A stretch of 64,000 nucleotides of DNA from Rhodocollybia butyracea (taxonomy: Eukaryota; Basidiomycota; Agaricomycetes; Agaricales; Omphalotaceae), in NCBI GenBank assembly GCA_015501585.1, contig JADNRY010000074.1, forward strand, positions 186,001-250,000, in the 5' to 3' direction. The position numbers and the translations under genes are program-made. Below the pieces are notes generated by a model. That model searched no databases. It was given only the letters and a program-made list of their open reading frames with translations, and was not told the origin of the DNA. How positions within the stretch are numbered: the first letter of the stretch is position 1; each line of letters starts with the position of its first letter. Positions 31,601-43,600 of the stretch are shown here, piece after piece.

Positions 31601-34600
31601 AAGTTGCAATTGTTTAATAGTAAACATTTTAGGATGCTGTTTGTTCTATTGGCTGAGATCTGCACCAAAACTCCAGCAAAATTATTCTTTGTTTGACAGC
31701 AAAGTGCCCTTCTTGCATCAGGAGCGCCCAATTGATCAATTGATCAGATCTGATGTGGAACTTGGATCTGCCATATTTTGTTGTGACATCGGGCCTGTCC
31801 AGCCAATAGCATGGAACCTGGGAAAACCTGCATAAACCTGGGCAAGCCTAGGCTTGCCTAGGATACCGAGGGAATCCTCAAGAGCCTTGACAGGCAAGGG
31901 ACAAGCCCAAAATCCTAGGATGCCATAGGATTCATAAGGGTTCTACCTGGATGCCTGGTCGAGGATAGCTGGTACATATCTGGGATGTTGCTGTTTCATA
32001 CCTGGTCTGTACCTGTCCTGACTTCTGTCCGTAAATCACACTTTGGTTCTACCTGGATGACTGGTGGGGCATACCTGGTACACAACTGGGCTCTTGCTGC
32101 TTCATACCTGTTCTGTACCTGTGGCCTCTGTGGATCAAACCTGGGTTGTATCTGGATGCTTGGTGGAGCATAGCTGGTACATATCTGGGATCTTGCTGTT
32201 CTGTACCTGTCCTCTCCTTAAATCACACCTGGGTCCTACCTGGAGGCATGGGGCATCCGACCTGGTATGCAACTGGGGCCTTGCTGCTTCATACCTGTTC
32301 CGTACCTGTGGCCTCTGTGCATCATCCCTGGGTTCTATCCAGATACATGGTGGAGCATAGCTGGTACATATCTGGGATTTTCCTGCTCCCTATCTGTTCC
32401 ATACCTGTCCTGTCCATAGACCACACTCGGCTTCTACCTGGATCCCTGGTGGGGCATACCTGGTACACAACTGGGGTCTTGCTGCTTTGTTCCGTACCTG
32501 TGGCCTCTGTGGATCATACCTGGTTTCTATCTGGATGCATGGAGGAGCATGCCTGGTATGCCACTGGGCTTCATACCTGTTCTGTTCCTGTCCTGTCTGT
32601 AGATCACACCTGTGTTGTACCTGGATGCCTGGTGGGGCATCCCTGGTACACAACTGGGGTCTTGCTGCTTCATACCTGTTCCATACCTGTGGCCTCTGTG
32701 CATCAAACTGGGGTTCTATCTGGATACATGGTGGAGCATAGCTGGTACATATCTGGGATCTTGCTGTTTCATACCTGGTCCATACCTGTCCTGACTCCTG
32801 TCCGTAAATCACACTTGGGTTCTACCTGGATGGCTGGTGGGGCATACCTGGTACACAACCAGGGTCTTGCTGCTTCATACCTGTTCCGTACCCGTGACCT
32901 CTGTGCATCAAACCTGGGTTCTATCTGGATGCATGGAGGAGCATACCTGGTACATAACTGGGAACTTGCTGCTCCATTACGGCCATAATAGTGTGTAATA
33001 AATCAGATATTGAAGCCATCAAATGCAAGAATGTTGGTACCTGGTACAGTGGTACACAACTGTGGTCTTGCTGCCTCATACCTGTTCCATACCTGTGGCC
33101 TCTGTGGATCATACCTGGGATCTCTCTGGATGCATGGTGGAGCATCATCAGGAAAATGCCCCCTACACTCAAGTAACCTTAAGCCAACCTGGCTGACCCC
33201 CCAGCCAACCTGAGGGCGGTGCATCCAGATAGAAACCGGGTATGATCCACACCACAGATGCTACAGGTACAGAACAGGGATGAAGCAGCAAGGCTCCCAT
33301 TGCATACAAGTTATGCCCCACCAAGCATCCAGATAAAAGCCTCGTGTGATCTAAAGACAGGACAGTTACAGAACAGATATGAAGCCGCAAGATCCCTGAT
33401 ATGTACCAGCTATGATCCTCCATGCATCCAGATAGAAACCAGGTATGATCCACCTGAGAGGCCACAGGTACAGAACAGGTATGAAGCAGGAAGACCCCAG
33501 TTGCATACCAGGTATGCCCCACCAGGGATCCAGGTAGAACCCAAGTGTGGCCTACAGACAGGACAGGAATGGAACACATAGGAAGCAGGAAGATCCCAGA
33601 TATGTACAAGTTATGCTCCACCATGCATCCAGATAGAACTCAGGTATGATGCACAGAGGCCACAGGTATGGAACAGGTATGAAGCAGGTGTGATCTATGG
33701 ACAGGACAGGTACAGAACAGGTATGAAGCAACAAGACCCCAGTTGTGTACCAGGTATGCCCCACCAGCCATCCAGGTAGAACCCACATGTGATTTACGGA
33801 CAAGAGTCAGGATAGGTACCACCAGGTATGAAGCAGCAACACCCCCAATATGTACCAACTATGCTCCACCATGCATCCTGGTAGAAACCAGGTAAGGCCA
33901 CAGGTACAGATACCTGCCTGCTTCCGTGAAGAACCTGACATTGCCCCAGATCCTCCAGAAGCTGCACCAGGCAATAGACCAGATGTTGCAGAAGGTGTCG
34001 CCATGGCCTTCATGGCCACTGTCCATGCTCAGGGAGCCTCAGAGCCCCGCACTCTTCAGGAAGCACTCCGGGGTCCTAACTTGGCCTCTTGGCTGAAGGC
34101 TGTAGACACAGAGCTCAAGTCTCTCATTGATATGGGAACTTTTGAGTGTTCTGTACCTCTAGCCTCTGTGAATCATACGTGGTTCCTACATGGTGGAGCA
34201 TAGCTGGTTAAAGATGTCCACGAGTCCGGGTTATCCACAGGTACTCGCAGGTATGACCGTGAGAATACTTGCAGGTATGTCTATCTGCGGATCCCGGTAT
34301 CCGTTTCCCACGGATCCGTGCGGGTCACGGGTATTGATTCAAGGAAATTTGAGCTACCTGCAGGTACCTGCAAGTCTTTGTGGGGAGGGCAAGGATAAAT
34401 TTTTTCCGCTCAAATAAGGGCTGGAATATGCTCTCCTCTATGCATTGTCTGAGTAGCTCATGTGTCCACCTAGCATGTCGCAAGTTACAAGTGGCTATAT
34501 GCACTGTAGTACTATACAATTATGATGAATGTAGTCCCTCTTTAACTCCTGTGACTTGTATCAGTCAAGGACATAAGCTAGCTTGTTTCAGTCCGTATAA

Positions 34601-37600
34601 TGCACAATGTAACCGCCATACTTTTGTTGTGCCTTCTTTAATGAAGTCTTTAGGTTGTTCCATGTAGATCTCTTCATCTAGCTTGCCATAAAGAAAAGCC
34701 TGTTTGACGTCAAGAGTCTGGATTTCCCAGTCCTCTAATGCGGCTAAAGCTAGGAGAGTTCGTACAGTTTCAAACCGGGCGACTGGTGAGAACAACTCAT
34801 TATAATCCACACCTTCTACTTGTGAAAAACCTTTTGCTACGAGTCGGGCTTTATAGCAACCATCAGATTTTTTAGTAAAAACCCATCGACAACAGATAGG
34901 TTTGCAACCTTTTGGTAGATCAACTACTTCAAAGACATTTTGTTTCTTCAAACCATTGATCTCATCTTTGCATGCTTGATCCCATTTCTTTCTTTCAGCA
35001 GATGGTAAATGACAATATGATGTTGGAGAAATCCAATTATCAGGATTATTCCTAGCGGCTTCGTGTTTAGCCAGTATCATTTCACTGTCAAGATCTGTGA
35101 TAAAAGATGATTCTTCTAGATAATCGGAGATTGCTTGCGAAAGAAGGTATTTTTGTAATTCAACTCCCCCTTCCTGAGCTAGTTTAGTCAGAAGTGCTTC
35201 CTCTTCTATGTCAGAATCCGGAGTAGCGCCGGGAGGTGGCGGTGTGACCATACAGTCATCAGGATTCAATGGACGTGGTGGTGGAACCGGTGGCGGAACT
35301 TGATCAGGAACTATATTGCGAGCAGGCACAAGTCCACGTCTAGCGTGTCCAAAGTGCTCAGCAAGTTCTTCACGATCAGCTTGTCGGCTCCAAGTGCCAG
35401 GCGTGGGTATCATGCCAGGGCGCAAGGGTGCACGACGTTCTCTAGTGGGGTTCACACGTTTCCATGCTTCAACGTCTTTGGGACGGTAGCTGAATGGATT
35501 AGGATTGGGAGCAGGTGGTGAAGGGTCTCTTGCTTGAGGTGGAGGGGTGGGTGATCGAGATGGTACCGGAGGATCGGGATTTGGAGCATCATCATCACCA
35601 GGCAGATCTGGATCTGGGCCAGCTGATGGACTGTGCGGTCCATTATCCGGTTCAGTAAACGGTTGTGGTTGATCTTCCGGGAATTCCGGATCAAATGGAA
35701 TGTCTGCACCATTACCATTTGAAGGTTGCGAAGGTTTCACAGGCGTGGGGGCAACAGGTATAGCGGGTTTTACTCCAGAATCAGATTTGGATTTGCACCG
35801 TGGAAACCATTTCTCATAGAAAGTTGCTTGTGCAGCATGCACTACGGAATTATCGCTACGCATGAATAGATATCCTTTGCTTCCTTGGTCATATCCAATG
35901 AAAGTCATCGCTTCAGAGTGTGGAGATTGTTTATTTTTTTTTTACATGGTGGACTTCAAGTTCCCAAGACATCATAACTTGGAGTTTGAAACTCTGCGAT
36001 GTTGAATGGTCTTACGCTCCTGGATTGATGCTGGTCTTGTTCCTATTGATGAGGTTCTTGCATATCTGTGTAATTTGAAAAGCCGTTGCAAGGGGAAAGG
36101 AAAGAGTGTTGCTGATGCTGATAAGTCAGATTCCGAGATTGAGCTATTGTAGTTTGGCTAATAATTTGTATCAATTACAGTTTGTTTGTTGTTGTACTAT
36201 ATAATTACTTTTCCTATTTTAATTCTTCCAGATACTTGCACATATACTTGCAGGTACCTGTGCTGACTTGAGTCACAGGTACCTGTGGGTCTACTTGTGT
36301 AAATTACTTGCAGGTCCAAGTCAAGGTTCTCACGGGTCTTTGCCAAGTCACAGGTCAACTTTTTTGAGCTTCAGGTACCTGTCTGACGAGTCCGAGTTGA
36401 CTTGGATTTGGACTCATGTGCATCTTTACCTACCTTGGACATTGCTGCTTTATACCTGTTCCGTACCTGTGGCCGCTGTGGATCATACCTGGTTTCTATC
36501 TGGATGCTTGGTGGAGCATAGCTGGTACATATCTGGGACCTTGCTGCTTCATACCTGTTCTGTACCTGTCCTGTCCTTAGATCACACCTGGGTTCTACAT
36601 GGATGGCTGGTGGGGCATCCCTGCTACACAACTGGGGCCTTGCTGCTTCAAACCTGTGGCCTTTGTGGATCATACTTGGTTTCTATTGGGATGCCTGGTG
36701 GAGCATAGCAAGTACATATCTGGGATCTTGCTGCTTCTTACCTGTTCCATACCTGTCCTGTCCAAAGATCACACCCAGGTTCTACCTGGATGCCTGGTGG
36801 GGCATACCTGGTACACAACTGGGGTCTTGCTGCTTCATACCTGTCCCATACCTGTGGCCTCTGTGCATCAAGCAGAGCTTGTCAAAGGAGTAGAGGAGTG
36901 AGAAGAAGACTTGGATGAAGTGGCCTGAAGCATGTCTGAGGCTAAAGATGGACAAAAGTCCAGTTCCCAACAGGTGACCCGCAGATTTGACTGGTGGGAA
37001 GACCCATTTGACCTGGAAAGCAGCCGCAGATCAAGTGGGACATGAATCCGGATCCTGGTCCACCCGGACCTGCCACGCAGGTACCTGTGCCAAAAAAAAA
37101 CGCGACCCGCTACCTGATGCCGAGCCGTGGGAACAAGTACCAGGATCCGGGGGTGTTTGCACAGGTCAACCCACAGGTACCTGTGACCTGGTATCCTTTC
37201 ACAACCTTAGCTTGGATTATAATGTATTTTGATTATTTACAGACTCAAGCTGATGATGGGTGTGTTTAACAATATTACTGAAGAGCTATGCTCCACTAGG
37301 CATCCAGGTGGAACCTGGGTGTGATCTACAGACAGGACAGGTATGGAACAGGTATGAAGCAGCAAGATCCCAGATATGGACCAGCTATGCCCCACCAACC
37401 ATCCAGGTAGAACCCAGGTTTGATGCACAGGGGCCACAGGTATGGTGCAGGTGTGAAGCAGCAAGACCGCAGTGGTGTACCAGGTATGCGCCACCAGGCA
37501 TCCAGGTAGAACCAAAGTGTGATTTACAGACAGGAGTCAGGACAGGTATGGACCAGGTATGAAACAGTAACATCCCAGATATGTACCAGCTATGCTCCAC

Positions 37601-40600
37601 CAAGCATCCAGATAGAAACCAGGTATGATTCACAGAGGCCACAGGTACAGAACAGGTATGAAGCAGCAACATCCCAGGTATGTACCAGCTATGTTCCATT
37701 AGGCATCCAGGTAGAACCTGGGTGTGATCTACAGACAGGACAGGTACGGAACAGGTATGAAACAGCAAGGTCCCAGATGTGTACCAGCTATGCTCCATCC
37801 TGCAACCAGATAGAAACCAGGTTTGATCCACAGAGGCCACAGGTATGGAAAAGGTATGAAGCAGCAAAACCCCAGTTGTGTACCAGAACCCAAGTGTGAT
37901 TTACAGACAGGACAGGTATGGACCAGGTATGAAACAGCAAGGTCCCAGATATGTACCACCTATGCTCCACCAGGCATCCAGATAGAAACCAGGTATGATC
38001 CACAGAGGCCACAGGTATGGAACAGGTATGAAGCCGCAACATCCCAGGTAAGTACCAGCTATGCTCCACTAGGCATCCAGGTAGAACCTGGGTGTGATCT
38101 ACAGACAGGACAGGTATGGAACAGGTATGAAGTCAGAAGCAGCAAGATCCCAGATATGTACCAGCTATGCCCCACCAACCATCCAGGTAGAACCCAGGTT
38201 TGATGCACAGGGGCCACAGGTATGGAGCAGGTGTGAAGCAGCAAGACCCCAGTTGTGTACCAGGTATGCCCCACCAGTCATCCAGGTAGAACCCAGGTGT
38301 GATCTACAGACAGGAGTTGGGCCAGGTATGGACCAGGTATGAAACAGCAAGGTCCCAGATATGTACCACCTATGCTCCACCAAGCATCCATATAGAAACC
38401 AGGTATGATCCACAAAGGTCACAGGTACAGAACTGCTATGAACCAGCAAGACCTCAGTTGCATACCAGGTATGTCCCACCAGGCATCCAGGTAGAACACG
38501 GGTGTGATCTATGGACAGGATAGGTATGGAACAGGTATTTTGAAGCAGGGAGATCCCAGTATGGCCGTAAAAGTGTGTAATAAATCAGGCAGTGAAGTGC
38601 ATCAAATGCAACAATGTTAAGACAGTCATTTGCAATTATCTTCTGGCATATCACCATGTTATCCTAGGTCATTCCATTTGTTGCAATGTTCTCAAGTCCT
38701 GATGCACTCCAGTTCAACACAGCTGAATCGGCTACACAATGTGTCATAATAGAAAAAAATAAACCTCTCAGGCCAAGTTAGTGACCTGGTCATTGGAACT
38801 GTACTAGCATTACAAAGTAGTCTCCTATACATTTGCATACATAATTTCAACTTCAGTGAAGGACTCAAAGCTTGAGTCTCAGGAGTGGCAAGTTTCATGC
38901 TCACAGTCAGCTGTGATTGGGTGTGGGTGGGGCCGGGTGGGCCCAATATGGCTACTGCAGAGCCTTTCCCTGTGCTTGGATTGCATGTTTTGGCACCAGC
39001 TGGCACTTGGTGCTGAAGAACTAATATTTATTCATGCTGCCACAAACCTAAAGTGACGGTAGCATACATAAGCAATACTAATGCAGCTATAACCTCAGAA
39101 GGGGAGGTTGCTTTTGGGTGTGAGCATCTGGTGAGTATGTCCTTTGAAGCTGTGGCGCAATTCTGCCAAGTAAGTCAAAGGTTGTTTTGTTCATTTATTC
39201 ATTGACGCAGCAAGGCTCCCATTGCATATCAGTTATGCCCCACCAAGCATCCAGATAGAAGCCTTGTGTTATCTACAGACAGGACAGGTACAGAACAGGT
39301 ATGAAGCCCCAAGATAAATTTAAAAAATCCCAAATATGTACCAGCTATGAATGGAGGTAAGTTTGACCAGAGGGGAAAATACCTTGTCAAAGTCTGAGCT
39401 AGGCATCTGGGAGAAACCTCGAGCAACTAAGCATGCCTTGTACCGCTCAATGGTCCCGTCAGGGAGGCGCTTAATCTTAAAGACAAGCTTGGAGCTAATA
39501 GCACAGTGACCTTTAGGCAAATTGGCAATAAACTCAAAAGTTCCCATATCAATGAGAGACTTGAGCTCTGTGTCTACAGCCTTCAGCCAAGAGGCCAAGT
39601 TAGGACCCCGGAGTGCTTCCTGAAGAGTGCGGGGCTCTGAGGCTCCCTGAGCATGGACAGTGGCCATGAAGGCCATGGTGACACCTTCTGCAACATCTGG
39701 TCTATTGCCTGGTGCAGCTTCTGGAGGATCTGGGGCAATGTCAGGTTCTTCACGGAAGCAGGCAGGTATCTGTACCTGTGGCCTTACCTGGTTTCTACCA
39801 GGATGCATGGTGGAGCATAGTTGGTACATATTGGGGGTGTTGCTGCTTCATACCTGGTGGTACCTATCCTGACTCTTGTCCGTAAATCACATGTGGGTTC
39901 TACCTGGATGGCTGGTGGGGCATACCTGGTACACAACTGGGGTCTTGTTGCTTCATACCTGTTCTGTACCTGTCCTGTCCATAGATCACACCTGCTTCAT
40001 ACCTGTTCCATACCTGTGGCCTCTGTGCATCATACCTGAGTTCTATCTGGATGCATGGTGGAGCATAACTTGTACATATCTGGGATCTTCCTGCTTCCTA
40101 TGTGTTCCATTCCTGTCCTGTCTGTAGGCCACACTTGGGTTCTACCTGGATCCCTGGTGGGGCATACCTGGTATGCAACTGGGGTCTTCCTGCTTCATAC
40201 CTGTTCTGTACCTGTGGCCTCTCAGGTGGATCATACCTGGTTTCTATCTGGATGCATGGAGGATCATAGCTGGTACATATCAGGGATCTTGCGGCTTCAT
40301 ATCTGTTCTGTAACTGTCCTGTCTTTAGATCACACGAGGCTTTTATCTGGATGCTTGGTGGGGCATAACTTGTATGCAATGGGAGCCTTGCTGCTTCATC
40401 CCTGTTCTGTACCTGTAGCATCTGTGGTGTGGATCATACCCGGTTTCTATCTGGATGCACCGCCCTCAGGTTGGCTGGGGGGTCAGCCAGGTTGGCTTAA
40501 GGTTACTTGAGTGTAGGGGGCATTTTCCTGATGATGCTCCACCATGCATCCAGAGAGATCCCAGGTATGATCCACAGAGGCCACAGGTATGGAACAGGTA

Positions 40601-43600
40601 TGAGGCAGCAAGACCACAGTTGTGTACCACTGTACCAGGTACCAACATTCTTGCATTTGATGGCTTCAATATCTGATTTATTACACACTATTATGGCCGT
40701 AATGGAGCAGCAAGTTCCCAGTTATGTACCAGGTATGCTCCTCCATGCATCCAGATAGAACCCAGGTTTGATGCACAGAGGTCACGGGTACGGAACAGGT
40801 ATGAAGCAGCAAGACCCTGGTTGTGTACCAGGTATGCCCCACCAGCCATCCAGGTAGAACCCAAGTGTGATTTACGGACAGGAGTCAGGACAGGTATGGA
40901 CCAGGTATGAAACAGCAAGATCCCAGATATGTACCAGCTATGCTCCACCATGTATCCAGATAGAACCCCAGTTTGATGCACAGAGGCCACAGGTATGGAA
41001 CAGGTATGAAGCAGCAAGACCCCAGTTGTGTACCAGGGATGCCCCACCAGGCATCCAGGTACAACACAGTGTGATCTACAGACAGGACAGGAACAGAACA
41101 GGTATGAAGCCAGTGCATACCAGCATGCTCCTCCATGCATCCAGATAGAAACCAGGTATGATCCACAGAGGCCACAGGTACGGAACAAAGCAGCAAGACC
41201 CCAGTTGTGTACCAGGTATGCCCCACCAGGGATCCAGGTAGAAGCCGAGTGTGGTCTATGGACAGGACAGGTATGGAACAGATAGGGAGCAGGAAAATCC
41301 CAGATATGTACCAGCTATGCTCCACCATGTATCTGGATAGAACCCAGGGATGATGCACAGAGGCCACAGGTACGGAACAGGTATGAAGCAGCAAGGCCCC
41401 AGTTGCATACCAGGTCGGATGCCCCATGCCTCCAGGTAGGACCCAGGTGTGATTTAAGGAGAGGACAGGTACAGAACAGCAAGATCCCAGATATGTACCA
41501 GCTATGCTCCACCAAGCATCCAGATACAACCCAGGTTTGATCCACAGAGGCCACAGGTACAGAACAGGTATGAAGCAGCAAGAGCCCAGTTGTGTACCAG
41601 GTATGCCCCACCAGTCATCCAGGTAGAACCAAAGTGTGATTTACGGACAGAAGTCAGGACAGGTACAGACCAGGTATGAAACAGCAACATCCCAGATATG
41701 TACCAGCTATCCTCGACCAGGCATCCAGGTAGAACCCTTATGAATCCTATGGCATCCTAGGATTTTGGGCTTGTCCCTTGCCTGTCAAGGCTCTTGAGGA
41801 TTCCCTCGGTATCCTAGGCAAGCCTAGGCTTGCCCAGGTTTATGCAGGTTTTCCCAGGTTCCATGCTATTGGCTGGACAGGCCCGATGTCACAACAAAAT
41901 ATGGCAGATCCAAGTTCCACATCAGATCTGATCAATTGATCAATTGGGCGCTCCTGATGCAAGAAGGGCACTTTGCTGTCAAACAAAGAATAATTTTGCT
42001 GGAGTTTTGGTGCAGATCTCAGCCAATAGAACAAACAGCATCCTAAAATGTTTACTATTAAACAATTGCAACTTCTCTGAGCTATTTTCCAACAACAGTG
42101 TGAGTGCTGGGAAGTCGCCTGTGTTGCCATGTCACATACCAGCTTCGGTCATCCATTTGATTGGTCCAAATCAGGTGAGAACCGATCAACAACTGGCAAA
42201 CCTGCAGCACACAGAGGTGGCCACTTTATATGCATTCTTCACTTGTACCCTCATATACTCAACTTAATTCAAAAAAATGATTCTAAGCATGTTTCATGTT
42301 TTATACCTGTTGGCTGAAAGAGATACAAACATTGCCATCGACAAGGAACTCAAACAATAGGGTAGAATTTACTATCAATTTGGAAATTGATCCATAAGTT
42401 GATATGCACTAGTCGCAGTTGGGCGCTCTGCACTCAGGTAGGTGCCATAAAATCCCAAACTGATGACTATGACTTTATTTATGTTTTGGTTGCCTGATCA
42501 CATCAACCCGGGAAATGGCAGAGCTGGACCAATCTGCAACCCACCAGTCATGTTACACCAAGTGCCAGATATGTACCAAATACACAGTTACACAGATATG
42601 CACCCAGTATAAAACACTGAGGGTACAAATTAATAGGAGTAACAGGTATGTATCACTGAGGCTACTTATAAGTACCAGTCATGTTTCAGTACTGTATAAT
42701 TATGACCAGATGCCGCATAATGCATAATGGGACCCCCAAGCATGGGGCATTTTGCAATCCGTAATGCATAACAGGAGGGTCCAAGCATGGTATTTCTCAA
42801 AATGTCACAAATTTTTGCGGCAGGCCTTTGGCCCACCTATTTATTTGTAAGGATGGACACAACTCCTGGTTAGATTCCAGTACCTGTGGGAAACACCCAT
42901 GGGAATACCTGGAAACCTGTAACCCACGGGTGCCAACAATCATGTACGCACCTATCAAGGGAGTACAAGACGTACATAATTGTGGCCTCAGTTACATACA
43001 TGGTGCCTATCTGTATCCTTAGTGACATATATTCAGTACATATCTGGTGCTTTGGTGTAACGGAACAGGTACCTATTTGTACCCTCCATATACTGGGTGC
43101 ATATCTTGGGTCTTGATGGAGTGTATCTGGTACATATCTGGCGCTTGGTGTAACATGGCTGATATCTATCTGTAGCCTTGGTAAACCATTTCTGATACAT
43201 ATCTGGTGCCTTGGTGAAACATGACCGGTACTTATGAGTAGCCCTCAGTGATACATACCTGTTACTCATCTGTACCCAATATTGTCCTGCAAGGCTCTAG
43301 ATAGGCACCAAGCACAAAACATGGAGGCTGTCAATAGGTACCAGTTCAGATGGTGCAAGATATGCAGGTACTGTATATGATCCACTCGGCTACTTCTAGG
43401 TAGTATCAAGGCAACATGCATGTACTGGATATGTTCTACCAAGGCACCAGATAGCCACCAGCCTGAGGGTACTCATAGGTACCAGTTATGTTACACCAAG
43501 GCACCAGATATGCCCCACCATGGCTCCAGATATGCCCCACCACGGCTCCAGATACACACCAGGTATACAGCACTGCAGCAACAAATAGGTATCAGTCATG

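Larger units (their letters stand above)
28868..34149 (+). repeat. Left arm of the giant inverted-repeat element
   Basis: Pairs with 45271-39533. Order from the end: AT-rich tandem units (29083-29565), AT-rich spacer, copia-like solo LTR (30450-30831), TACATATCTGG-type repeats (30850-31130), a segment with inverted CCTAGG motifs (31830-31940), 99 bp-unit satellite forward (31940-33190) then reversed (33230-33890), then a copia RT fragment (33896-34149). Confidence 0.82.
34150..39532. other. Core of the giant element between the arms
   Basis: 5.4 kb unique to neither arm. It holds a GC-rich CAGGTACCTG-bearing segment (34200-34400; again 36240-36420 and 36960-37200), a copia fragment (34565-35908, -), a possible hAT end (36012-36152), two oppositely oriented satellite arrays (36430-36880 +, 37270-38560 -), and unique sequence 38570-39200 with no gene seen. 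Confidence 0.65.

Noticed and set aside
32146..32988. 280-codon open frame and many others in the satellite arrays
   Set aside because: They arise because the 99 bp unit is a multiple of three; open frames exist on both strands at the same place, with no start context, no domain and no non-repeat sequence.
31940..33190. CRISPR-like array
   Set aside because: Repeats are contiguous diverged monomers without unique spacers, in a eukaryotic genome.
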